Assembly: GCF_900110415.1 (NCBI RefSeq)
Contig: NZ_FODR01000005.1
Location: 1 to 64,000 of the forward strand
DNA: 64,000 nt
Origin: Mucilaginibacter sp. OK283
Lineage (GTDB): Bacteria > Bacteroidota > Bacteroidia > Sphingobacteriales > Sphingobacteriaceae
Direction of reading: 5' to 3'
Part shown: positions 9,610 to 18,900 of the stretch, in pieces
Position numbering within the stretch: position 1 is the stretch's first letter
How the letters are laid out: each line of letters starts with the position of its first letter
Made by a program: the position numbers and the translations under genes
The notes under the pieces: model-generated
Database searches by the model: none
Told to the model about the DNA's origin: nothing
The model's input: the letters and a program-made list of their open reading frames with translations, nothing else

Positions 9610-9747
9610 CCCCCTCTAAATCTCCCCCGGTAGGGGAGACTTGAAAACAAAACGGCGAGACTTCTTAAGGAAGTCCCGCCGTTTTGTTTTGTCTTAAGCC
9701 GCCTGCTAATAAAAGTCTCCCCTACCGGGGGAGATTTAGAGGGGGCT
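9610..9747. repeat. Nested palindromic element with terminator-like core
   Basis: The outer arms 9610-9643 and 9714-9747 are perfect 34-bp inverted copies centred on CCCCGGTAGGGG-type sequence. The inner arms 9645-9665 and 9671-9691 match at 20 of 21 with a 5-base loop and end in a T-rich run. The inner hairpin can act as a terminator for the two convergent genes. The right outer arm supplies the last codons and stop of the AhpD-like gene. Outer arms of this look recur between genes in Bacteroidota genomes (from memory, not checked). Confidence 0.9.
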
Positions 9748-10176
9748 CGGCTCCATCCCTGTTGAAATAGCAAACCTGTTCCATGCGTTAATGGCGATGA
9801 TAGCCAGGATTACCTGTGCTATATACGCTTCATCCAAAACCTTTGCGGCAGCTTCATAAGTGGCATCAGATACGTGGTGCTGTATCAGGGTTACCTCTTC
9901 GGTTAAGGCAAGGATGGCCCGCTCTTCTTCGGTAAAAAATGGTGTTTCGCGCCAGGCGTTCAGGGCGTAAATACGTTGCTCGGTTTCGCCGGCTTTGCGC
10001 GCGTCTTTGGTGTGCATATCTATACAAAACGCACAGCCATTGATTTGCGACGACCGGATCTTAATCAGTTCGCGGTGGGTTTTGCTTACAACGCCTTTGG
10101 CAACATATTGATCAAGGTTTAATAATATTTTGTAGGCTTCCGGGTCGGTTTTACCGATACTTACTCTTGTTTTCAT
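9736..10176 (-). CDS. Carboxymuconolactone decarboxylase / AhpD-like protein
   Basis: A 146-residue, all-helical protein of the CMD/AhpD superfamily. The redox motif is NGCAFCIDMHTKDARKAG with Cys48, Cys51 and His55, as in alkylhydroperoxidase-type members, so a peroxidase or thiol-redox role is more likely than decarboxylation. ETPFFTEEERAILALTEEVT and the helix after it are the usual second half. The C-terminal residues (PSPL and stop) are encoded by the right arm of the palindromic element at 9610-9747, so the original C-terminus may have been replaced. It is convergent with ppc. Its upstream neighbour is the Crp/Fnr gene, 85 bp away on the same strand, a common pairing. Confidence 0.92.
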   Translation of the reverse strand: MKTRVSIGKTDPEAYKILLNLDQYVAKGVVSKTHRELIKIRSSQINGCAFCIDMHTKDARKAGETEQRIYALNAWRETPFFTEEERAILALTEEVTLIQHHVSDATYEAAAKVLDEAYIAQVILAIIAINAWNRFAISTGMEPSPL

Positions 10177-10261
10177 TTTGTGTTGTATTGTTTTAATACC
10201 CCAAAGGTGGCGACAAATCAGGCCTCAAAAAATGAATCAAGATTAAGAAAATGAGGGATAG

Positions 10262-10840
10262 CTAAACTTTTTTCGCCCTTATTTTACTCATAAACTGTGG
10301 GGTAAAGCCCAGGTACGATGCCAGCATATATTGAGGCACGCGCTGCATAAATGCCGGGAAAAGGCTGCTGAAATGGCGGTAACGTTCTTCGTCGCTCATG
10401 CCATAAATATATTTAATGCGGGTTTGGGTTGCGCTAAAGGCGCGTTGGTATACTATCCTGAAATAGCGTTCCAGTTTGGGCACTGCCTCAAAAAGCTCCT
10501 CCTGTTTATTTTTGCTGATGCTGATGACTTCGGTATGCTCAACCGCCTGGATGTAGCAGGAAGATGCACGGCCGCTTTCCAGGCTGTCAAAATCAGTCAT
10601 CCACCAGTTTTCAATGGCAAACAGTGTGGTTTGCTCATTTAGTTTTTTGTTGATGAAATACAGGCGAAGACAACCCTTACTTACAAAAAAAAGTTCTTTG
10701 CAAACAAGCTCCGGTTGCAGCAGGAATATTTTTTTCTTAACCGTTTTTACAGTTACTGCCGCATTGATCAACTGTTCCTCGTCCGCGGTAAGTTGAACGA
10801 ACTTTTTAATATGGCTTGTAAGAGTAGATTGCACATACAA
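10262..10840 (-). CDS. Crp/Fnr family transcriptional regulator
   Basis: A cyclic-nucleotide-fold regulator. HIKKFVQLTADEEQLINAA at the start, KGCLRLYFINKKLNEQT in the middle and ASYLGFTPQFMSKIR in the C-terminal winged helix are typical of the Bacteroidota Crp/Fnr group, which usually has about 190 residues and no obvious cAMP site. I prefer a TTG start at 10840 (about 193 residues). The ATG at 10963 would add 41 unlike residues and lies inside the palindromic repeat at 10945-11034. It probably controls the AhpD-like gene just downstream. The effector is unknown. Confidence 0.8.
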   Translation of the reverse strand: MYVQSTLTSHIKKFVQLTADEEQLINAAVTVKTVKKKIFLLQPELVCKELFFVSKGCLRLYFINKKLNEQTTLFAIENWWMTDFDSLESGRASSCYIQAVEHTEVISISKNKQEELFEAVPKLERYFRIVYQRAFSATQTRIKYIYGMSDEERYRHFSSLFPAFMQRVPQYMLASYLGFTPQFMSKIRAKKV

Positions 10841-10944
10841 TAATACAAGTATTGAGTGGGCTGTGCAAAAAGGGTTATTCCCCTTGGACGTGTCACGTTG
10901 TAAAATTCCGTAGGCCGCAAAGGGGGGGATGTCATTCGAAAAAA

Positions 10945-11034
10945 GACTGTCATTCTGAGGCACGAAGGATCTACTTACGAACTTTTCTATCGGTCATGCA
11001 CGGCTGACAGATCCTTCGTTCCTCAGGATGGCAG
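10945..11034. repeat. Dispersed 90-bp palindromic repeat, family 1, copy 1
   Basis: CTGTCATTCTGAGGCACGAA near 10947 pairs as an inverted copy with the segment ending at 11034 (about 23 of 26 bases). The middle, with CGAACTTTTC and CGGTCATGCA, is shared too. A second copy of the same 90-bp length is at 30246-30335. No coding function; it lies between the Crp/Fnr and SRPBCC genes. Confidence 0.85.
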
Positions 11035-11140
11035 TGGAGCGAGGCAGTACCTTTCCAAATATCCCTTTAGCGCCTTATCAAACATGTTACCCCAATCCTA
11101 CAAAAGTCTTTCTTTTCAAGATTCTTCAATCCGGTTTTAA

Positions 11141-11563
11141 TTATTTTTCCAGGTACTCTTTCAACGATGTGCCAGTAATATGTGTCCATCCGGCCACAAA
11201 GTTTTCGCGTTTGAATGACGGCAAACCCGGGAAAGTTTCCAGGCCTCCATGCGTAAGTTTAAGGCGGGTTCCGTCGCCATCGGGGAACAACTCCCATGTT
11301 ACTTCCGAATAGCCCTCATAGCCGTCATACGTCCAGCTGTGGGTAAGCCTGCTGCCGTCAACCACCTCGGTAACTTTGCACTTGTGTAAAAACTCTGTGG
11401 TGCCGTCGCTGCCGGTAAATTCAAATTCAAAGCCTACTACGGGTTTAAAATCGGCCAGCTTAAAATACCATTCCGCCATTTTATTAACATCGGTAATAGC
11501 CGCCCAAACTTTGCTGATGGGAGCTTTGTAAATGCGCTCAATTACAAAAGGTTCTGTGTTCAT
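11141..11563 (-). CDS. SRPBCC (AHSA1-like) domain protein
   Basis: A 140-residue START/AHSA1-like protein. IERIYKAPISKVWAAITD followed by MAEWYF is the usual first helix region, and RLTHSWTYDGYEGYSEVTWE with LTHGGLETFP forms the later strands. The C-terminal helix has GWTHITGTSLKEYLEK. Family members bind small hydrophobic ligands; the ligand here is unknown. It follows an ArsR-type regulator by 18 bp on the same strand. ArsR-SRPBCC pairs are very common and are usually controlled by the regulator through the double operator upstream. Confidence 0.93.
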   Translation of the reverse strand: MNTEPFVIERIYKAPISKVWAAITDVNKMAEWYFKLADFKPVVGFEFEFTGSDGTTEFLHKCKVTEVVDGSRLTHSWTYDGYEGYSEVTWELFPDGDGTRLKLTHGGLETFPGLPSFKRENFVAGWTHITGTSLKEYLEK

Positions 11564-11581
11564 AGCTTTTCAATTTTTTGT

Positions 11582-11905
11582 TTATATAGATGGTGTGTTT
11601 TGTTCGTTGGTTAAAAACGCGTCAAGGGCATCCAGTTTATTGGTCCAAAAACGGCGGTACTGTTCGGCCCAGTCGGTAACTTCTTTCAATTGCTTCAGGT
11701 CGGCCCTGCAATAGCGTTCGCGGCCTTGCTGCTTAATCACCAGTAAGCCGCATTCGGTCAATATTTTAATGTGTTTGGATACCGCGGGGCGACTCATGTC
11801 AAAGTTATCGGCCACGGCATTCAGGTTCATGCTTTGGTGGGCAATCAGGTTGATGATCTCGCGGCGGGTAGGATCGGCAATGGCTTTAAAAACGTCTCGG
11901 TGCAT
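11582..11905 (-). CDS. ArsR family transcriptional regulator
   Basis: A winged-helix repressor of about 107 residues. DVFKAIADPTRREIINLIA is the classic ArsR start, followed by NLNAVADNFDMSRPAVSKHIKIL as the DNA-reading helix and ECGLLVIKQQGRERYC as the wing. I chose the ATG at 11905 because the longer frame to 11971 adds 22 residues of no family likeness that overlap the operator. There is no metal-binding cysteine pair, so it is the SRPBCC-associated type rather than a metal sensor. It forms an operon with the SRPBCC gene. Confidence 0.93.
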   Translation of the reverse strand: MHRDVFKAIADPTRREIINLIAHQSMNLNAVADNFDMSRPAVSKHIKILTECGLLVIKQQGRERYCRADLKQLKEVTDWAEQYRRFWTNKLDALDAFLTNEQNTPSI

Positions 11906-11920
11906 ATGTTTAAAAATGAC

Positions 11921-11966
11921 TATATGAAACCATTTGGTTACAAATATATATGAAACCAAATGGTTA
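11921..11966 (-). promoter_or_regulatory. Double operator upstream of the ArsR gene
   Basis: Two near-identical sites, AACCATTTGGTT (11928-11939) and AACCAAATGGTT (11954-11965), each preceded by TATATGA and followed by AC. Each is a palindrome with arms AACCA and TGGTT, and the centres are 26 bp apart. They start about 20 bp upstream of the ArsR start codon. Autorepression is inferred from the family's habit. Confidence 0.7.
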
Positions 11967-12135
11967 CGCAAAATTTGTTTTCATTTTTAGTTTGGGGTGG
12001 AAGTCTTTTGTCTTGGCAACGCTCGGAGCATTTGTTGAGGTTTTGTTTGAGTTTTTTAAGCCTTATAAACCCTAAATATGTTTATAATGTTTTGATATTT
12101 CTAATCAAGCAACTATCCATGTGTCATCGCACGGT

Positions 12136-12320
12136 GGCTACGACTCACCCCGGCTACGCTGCGCTGGCCGACCCTCTCTCCGGCTGCGCCGCAAAGAGGG
12201 TTTGGGAAATGTAAATTTAGGTAAATAGCACATTATTAAATAGTTAACTTTAAAACCCTCTTTCCGGCGAAGCCGAAGAGAGGGTGGTCGGGCGTAGCCT
12301 CGACCGGGTGAGTCGTAGCC
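12136..12320. repeat. Dispersed palindromic repeat, family 2, copy 1
   Basis: Left arm from GGCTACGACTCACC to GCAAAGAGGGTTT and right arm from AACCCTCTTTCCGG to GGTGAGTCGTAGCC are inverted copies about 65 bp long around an AT-rich centre of about 50 bp. A second copy is at 29290-29432. No open frame of merit. The rest of 12321-12910 is the upstream region of the big lyase gene and shows nothing else clear. Confidence 0.8.
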
Positions 12321-12910
12321 AGCGTTCAGCGAATGTTTATGTAAATTTCAATACATGATGGTGGGTATCAAGCAATGAGGTTTTTTTTTTAAGAAGATTC
12401 GTGGTAAGCCGTGTTTTATCGCTTCGCGAACCACCGTTCGATAACCAAGGCATCTACGTTGTCATTAAAATCCGCATTACATTTATAACCTGGTTTGTAA
12501 ATAATTTATATCCGGGGTGAGTATATATATCTTTTACGGTTGTCTGTACTTACAGCTGCCGATAGGGGAGATACTTCAGGGTGAATAACATTTTATTGCA
12601 ATTGCTTTAAATACATTTTGCCACCTGTATCTGGCCATTATGCAGCTGTTAAAAGATTTGTAAAACACTGACATTTGCTTTGTTGATGCCTGTTGATTTG
12701 ATGTAGGGCAGCCAATGTCTGTACGATATAATAACCAATTAATTAATTTTTTAAGCGGGTTTTAATTTCCGGTATGCTTATCTGAACCATAGGCCCCTGT
12801 TTTATTTCAGCGGTAACCTACCTGGCAGACGGCCGATTATACTGCTAATTGAAGTTTGCTGCCCATGCCTGTTATGCCTTTTTTACTGAAGCCTATTTAA
12901 AACCTATATT

Positions 12911-15900
12911 ATGAAAGTACAACTACCAAAACTGTTTAAGCTAATTTTTTTGTGGGTGCTGCCGGTTATCATTGCCGCGCCAAAGCAGGCATGCGGGCAA
13001 ACCTTTGTCCATCCCGGCATCCCCTTTACCAATTACGATTTGGCACAACTAAAAGCAAATATTGCTGTGGAGCCCTGGAAAACTGCTTATACTGCGTTTG
13101 CCGCGGATGCCAAATCGCAGTTAACATATGGCATGCAGGGGCCATTCGCCATTGTAGGCAGGGCGCCTGATATTAATAATACACCGTTCAAGAACGACAT
13201 GCAGGCTGTTTTTAACCTGACATTTATGTATGTATTTACTGGCAACACGGCCTACGCGCAAAAAGCCACCGATATACTGAATGCCTGGGCGGTAACAAAC
13301 ACCAAGTGGACGGGCGACGAAACTTTCCTTGACCTGGGTGATTACGCCGAACGGTATGTTACTGCCGCGGATATCCTTAAATCTACCTACCCTGGATGGA
13401 CGGCTGCAAACACCACAAATGTTAATAATTACTTTAACAACGTGCTTTGGCCGCAGGTGGATGTACCAAACCCGGTAAGGGGCGCAAACCAGGGCGCTAT
13501 TCAGCTTAAGGCGGCGCTGGCCATAGCTGTTTTTTTGGACGATGCCACAAAATGGAACCAGGCTATAGCCGACCTGCGTAAAGATGCAGCCGGGGGATTA
13601 TCCAACAGCCTGAGTAATGGCGAGGTAGGAGACAGCGGAAGGGACGAAGGGCACTGGGCAGGCCAGCTACAAGCCCTTGCGTGGAATGCGGAAGTAGCCT
13701 GGAAGCAGGGGATAGATTTATTTGGCGAATTGGATAACCGTTTGCTTACTGCAAGCGAACTATATTCGCAATACCAGGCAGAAACTACCGACATTCCTTA
13801 CATTAAGTTTGGGGGCGCATACGCGTTTTGGGGAGGTGGCTTTGGTGGCCCCAGGGGTGCCAGGCGCAAAATGAATTTTTATAATATTATCCGGGGTGCC
13901 TATACTTTACGCAAAGGCCTGCCGGCACCCTATACCCTGAAACTCGATAGCCTGATAGGAGAAGGGGTTGAATCATTTTTGTTTCTTAAAACGGCCGATA
14001 ATTCTACAGCAACAATACCCGCTCCAATTACCCACCCTACTTTTGCGGGCGTTGCAGGCCTTGCTGATATTGATGTAGGCAACGTGGGGTTGGCCGGAAG
14101 CGCAGGCAATAGCAACGGCACATGGACCATAAAAGGCGCCGGGGCCGATATACCGGTGCCACCGCTTACGGCTCCGGATGCTTTCCATTTTGCATTTAAA
14201 CAAATAACCGGCGATGCAGCTATCATTACGCGGGTAACTGCCATAGATAATACCAGCCCCGATGCAAAGGCTGGGGTCATGTTCCGCGAGTCGCTTGCCG
14301 AAAATGCCAAATATGTGGGGTTGTTCATCAAAAAATCGGGCGAGGCGGATGCCTCCTGGCGTGGTGCCACGGCCTGGAATAAAACCAATGTATCATGGAA
14401 TAATCCGCCGGCCGGCTACCAGAACCATGGCATTGCAGGTGCGCCTTACTGGCTGAAATTGGAACGGTTGGGCACCAGAATTTATGCATACCATGCAGAA
14501 GACGGTATAAACTGGACCTGTATCTCCACTGTAGAAACACCAATATCGGCCACAGCCTACGTTGGGTTATGTGTTACTTCGCACAACGCGTCAGCGTTAA
14601 ACTCGTCCACCTTTACGGATGTTGGCATTACCAATACCATTCCTGCCGGGGCGCCGGTGATAACCAGTGCAAACGCAGATACAGCTACTGTAAATTTGCC
14701 CTATTCATTTACCATACTTACATCGCCTTCATCAACCTCATTCCAGGCCGATGGATTGCCGCCCGGGGTGTCAGTCAATCCGACAACAGGGGTTATTTCC
14801 GGTTCGCCAACTACGCCTGGTAAATATGTGGTAACGATGAAAGCAGCTAACGCTAACGGCACCGGATCCGATTTGCTGATAATTACCGTCAGGAACAACG
14901 TTGCACCCGCGGCGCCGGCATCGCTTGCACTTATTAAACAAAATGACAACAGCGTTAGCCTTTCATGGGTTGCATCGCCAAATACTACCAGCTATACCGT
15001 TAAGCGTTCGCTAACTTCGGGCGGGCCGTATTCTGTAATCGTATCAAATGTAGTATCAACTGCTTATACAGATGCCAATCCCTACCCGGGGCCTAACTAT
15101 TATGTGGTTACTGCCAGCGCAGGTGCGTTGGAAAGTTCAAATTCTAACGAGGCGGGTATCCTGTTGCCTCCTTCCCTGGTTACGTCGTTAAGTGCCGCCA
15201 ATCTTGATTCAAAAGTCAGCCTTAGCTGGCATACGGCCACCGGCGCGGCTACTTACACCATAAAACGTGCGGCAATCAGTGGCGGGCCGTATACAATAAT
15301 AGCAAGCGGAGTGACAGATACTACTTATACAGATCAAAATTTAAGCAACGGCGGATACTATTATTATGTGGTTGCCTCGAAGGGATCGAGCCTCGAAAGT
15401 GGCAACTCGGCCGAGGTGCTTGGTGTGCCGGGAGCATCATCAAACAACTGGAGCGCAACAGCAGCCGACGCCAACTGGACAAACCCTGCCAACTGGGAAA
15501 GCACTACGGCGCCTGTTTCTCCAGCGCTTTTAACTTTTAATAATTCTTCAGTAACTGCGTTAAACAACGATATTAACGGCCTGGAAATACCCAGGCTGAT
15601 ATTTAACAGCAATGCGGCGGCATATACCTTTACCGGTAACGGTGTAACTGTGGGGAACGATATTTATAACTATTCGGCCAATGGGCAGGTTATTAATTTA
15701 CCGGTGGTTATAACAAGGCCGGTTTCTGTTACCACTAATGCAGGAGCTTTAACCCTGGGCGGGGTGATAAGCGGCAGCGGCGGAATTGTAAAAAGCGGAT
15801 CGGGCACGGTTGTGCTCAAAGGGCTAAACACCTATTCGGGAAATACCATTGTAAATGGCGGGGGATCCGGCGGGTGGCCGCCAAACTTTGCATTGCAGCT

Positions 15901-18900
15901 TGGAGGTACAGGAACTGGTACAATAGGAGCTCCGCTATCGGGAGCCGCCGGAACGGGTAAGATTATCCTGAACGGTGGGGCACTGATGAATAATGGCTTC
16001 GGCACTATCTTCAACGATGTAATTGTTAAAGATTCGGTAAAAAGTTATATGTATATTGATGGGGGAGGCCTTGCGCTTGCGGGCAGGCTGCTGGGTAAGG
16101 GAACCCTTGAACACGATGGTAATAACACTCAGGGTTTGCAATTAAACGGAGATAACACCGGTTTTGAAGGAACTTTCATTTCGATAAACAGAAGCTCCAA
16201 CTCACGCATCCGTTTCAATACGCCTACATCCGGCAGCGCGAAAGCCAGCTGGGTGTTAAACAGCGGTTTTACCGACGCCCATGGGTTTACCTTTACCGGT
16301 GTACTGCAGTTTGGTGCATTATCAGGAAACGGGCAAATGAGGAGGGACAACGGCAGCCCTGTTATCAGTATTGGCGCATTAAACAAAAACACAACCTTCG
16401 GCGGCATTATATCCGGCGCAATTGCCATTATTAAAGAGGGAACGGGCACTTTGCGCTTTACCGGCACTAATAATTATACCGGTGGTACAACTGTAAATGC
16501 GGGCGCCTTTCTTATCGATAGCGTTGGGCAGGTAACCAGCCCGGTATTGGTAAATGCCGGTACCATTGGTGGTATAGGCACTTGCGCCGCGGCGCTCACC
16601 GTAGGTTCGGGCAGCGGTGCAGGATCGTTTTTGTCGCCGGGTAGTAACGCCATTGGCACAATGACGGTGACAGGACTATTAACCATGAATGCTGATGCTA
16701 CCCTGAAAGCCGAAATTAAAGTAGCAAAAGATAGTGCCGACCAGGTAAAAGCGGGCTCTGTTACGCTGAACGCTCCTTTATTATCCATTCAAAGCCTGTC
16801 GGCTGATTCAGTTCCCAGGGGGGCTATTTTTACTATTATAAACAATACCGGTACTGCTGCGGTATCCGGAACTTTTAAAAATCTGCCTGAATTGTCGATG
16901 GTCAACATTAATGGTACCAATTTTCGCATCAGTTACAAGGGCGGTACCGGCAATGATGTAATTTTAAGGGATAACCGAACAACACCACCGCTACTAACCA
17001 GCGCCGATTCGGCTAAGGCCATTGTAGGGTCTGCCTTCAGTTACCAGGTTACAGCAATAAATTCGCCCAAAAGCTTTAATGCAACCGGCTTGCCTCCCGG
17101 TTTAGCTATAAATACCGCTACAGGAATTATTTCAGGAACGCCGGTACAGGTTGGCACTTTCCCGGTATCGGTAAGTGCCTCTAATGATACTTTAACCGCT
17201 ACCGCTATTATCACTTTTGTTATTAAAAGCAATGTTGTCGACGGGCTTAATGTGGCAAGCGGCGATAAAAAAACAATCCTTGAATGGGATGCCCTGAATG
17301 GTGCGGCTTATAATGTAAAACGTTCGGCCAGCCAGGCAGGACCATTTACGATATTAGCTAATGTAGCAACAAACAGGTTTGCAGATACTACTGTGGTTAA
17401 CGGTACCACTTATTATTACGTAGTTTCGGCCGTTATCAATAATGCCGATAACCCTAACAGCGCCGTAGCCGTTGCTACCCCAAATATTGGCCAGGTACAT
17501 TATTACAGGTTTAATGAAGCCGGCGGAACCCAAATACTCGATTCCTGGAGCGCTGTGCATGGCAGTATGGCAACTGCGGCAGTAAGACAGGCCGGTTATA
17601 TTGATCAGTCGCTTTATTTAAATGGCACGTCAACCGCCTACGCTACACTGCCTGCAGGGTTTGTAAACACCCTGAACAACTTTACTATAGCGGCATGGGT
17701 AAAAATGGATGCCCTTTCAAACTGGATGCGGGTATTTGACTTTGGCTCAAGCACCACTAATTATATGTTTTTAACCGTGCAAACAGGCGTTACCGGTGGC
17801 AAATCAATTGTAGGGTACGGTATAAAAAACGGCACGCCGGCCGAATTGAACCTGAGGTATAACTATACTTTCCCGTTAAATACCTGGACACACCTTGCCA
17901 TTACGCAATCCGGCAACACGCTTAACATGTTCATTAACGGCGCGCTTGTGGCAACCAGTACCACCATCACCATCAAACCCGCCGACCTGGGCAATACTAC
18001 CCAGAACTATCTGGGCAAATCGCAGTTTAACGACCCGATGTTTAAAGGGGCCATTGACGATTTCAGGATTTACGGCCGCGCATTAAGCACAGCCGAAATA
18101 GCCGGTTTAACCGGAAAAGACCAGGCTATTACCTTTGCCGCAATACCTGCCAAATTTGTTGGCGATGCGGATTTTGACCCTGCCGCCACGGCTTCTTCCG
18201 GTCTGCCGGTTTCGTATGCCAGTTCTGATACTTCGGTAGTTTCGGTAGTTAACGGAAAGTTACATATCATTAAGGCCGATACAGTCAGCATAACGGCTTC
18301 GCAGGCTGGTTTTGATCTTTTTCGTCCGGCGGTACCGGTTTCCCAAACGTTAATCGTCAGTAAAAAAACGCAGCAAATCACTTTTAATCCAATCAGTGTT
18401 AAGCGCCTTGGCGATGCTGATTTTACCATAACAGCATCCTCCACCTCTTCGCTTCCGGTTACTTTTATCAGCTCAAATCCTGGGGTGGCTGCTGTTAACA
18501 ATGGGCTTGTACACCTTGTGGGGCCTGGTACTGTTACCATTACCGCCGTGCAGCAGGGCAATTTTCAGTATGATTCGGCCGCGGTAAGTCAGCAGTTTAG
18601 GATATTGCCTGTTCAATTAAAAGTATTGTATAAAGATGGCGACAACGGGCAACTAACAAATAACACTATCAAGCCTTATTTGATGATAGCCAGCACAGAT
18701 AGCATTGGGGTAGCTTACAGCGAGCTGACCGCCCGCTACTGGATAACCGCCGAAAATTACGCGGGAATAAATTTCTACGTGGATTACGCGCAAATGGGCA
18801 ACAGCAAAATTAAAGGCAGGTACGTTCCGCTTACCCAGCCAAGGAATAACGCTTTTGGGTATATTGAATATTCGTTTGATAACGGTACGGCTATGCTTGC

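Noticed and set aside
10841..10963. Long N-terminus of the Crp/Fnr protein from ATG 10963
   Set aside because: The start codon lies inside a palindromic repeat, and the extra 41 residues are not like the family.
11972..12135. Open frame around 11960-12214
   Set aside because: Its last third is the family 2 palindrome, and it starts inside the ArsR operator.
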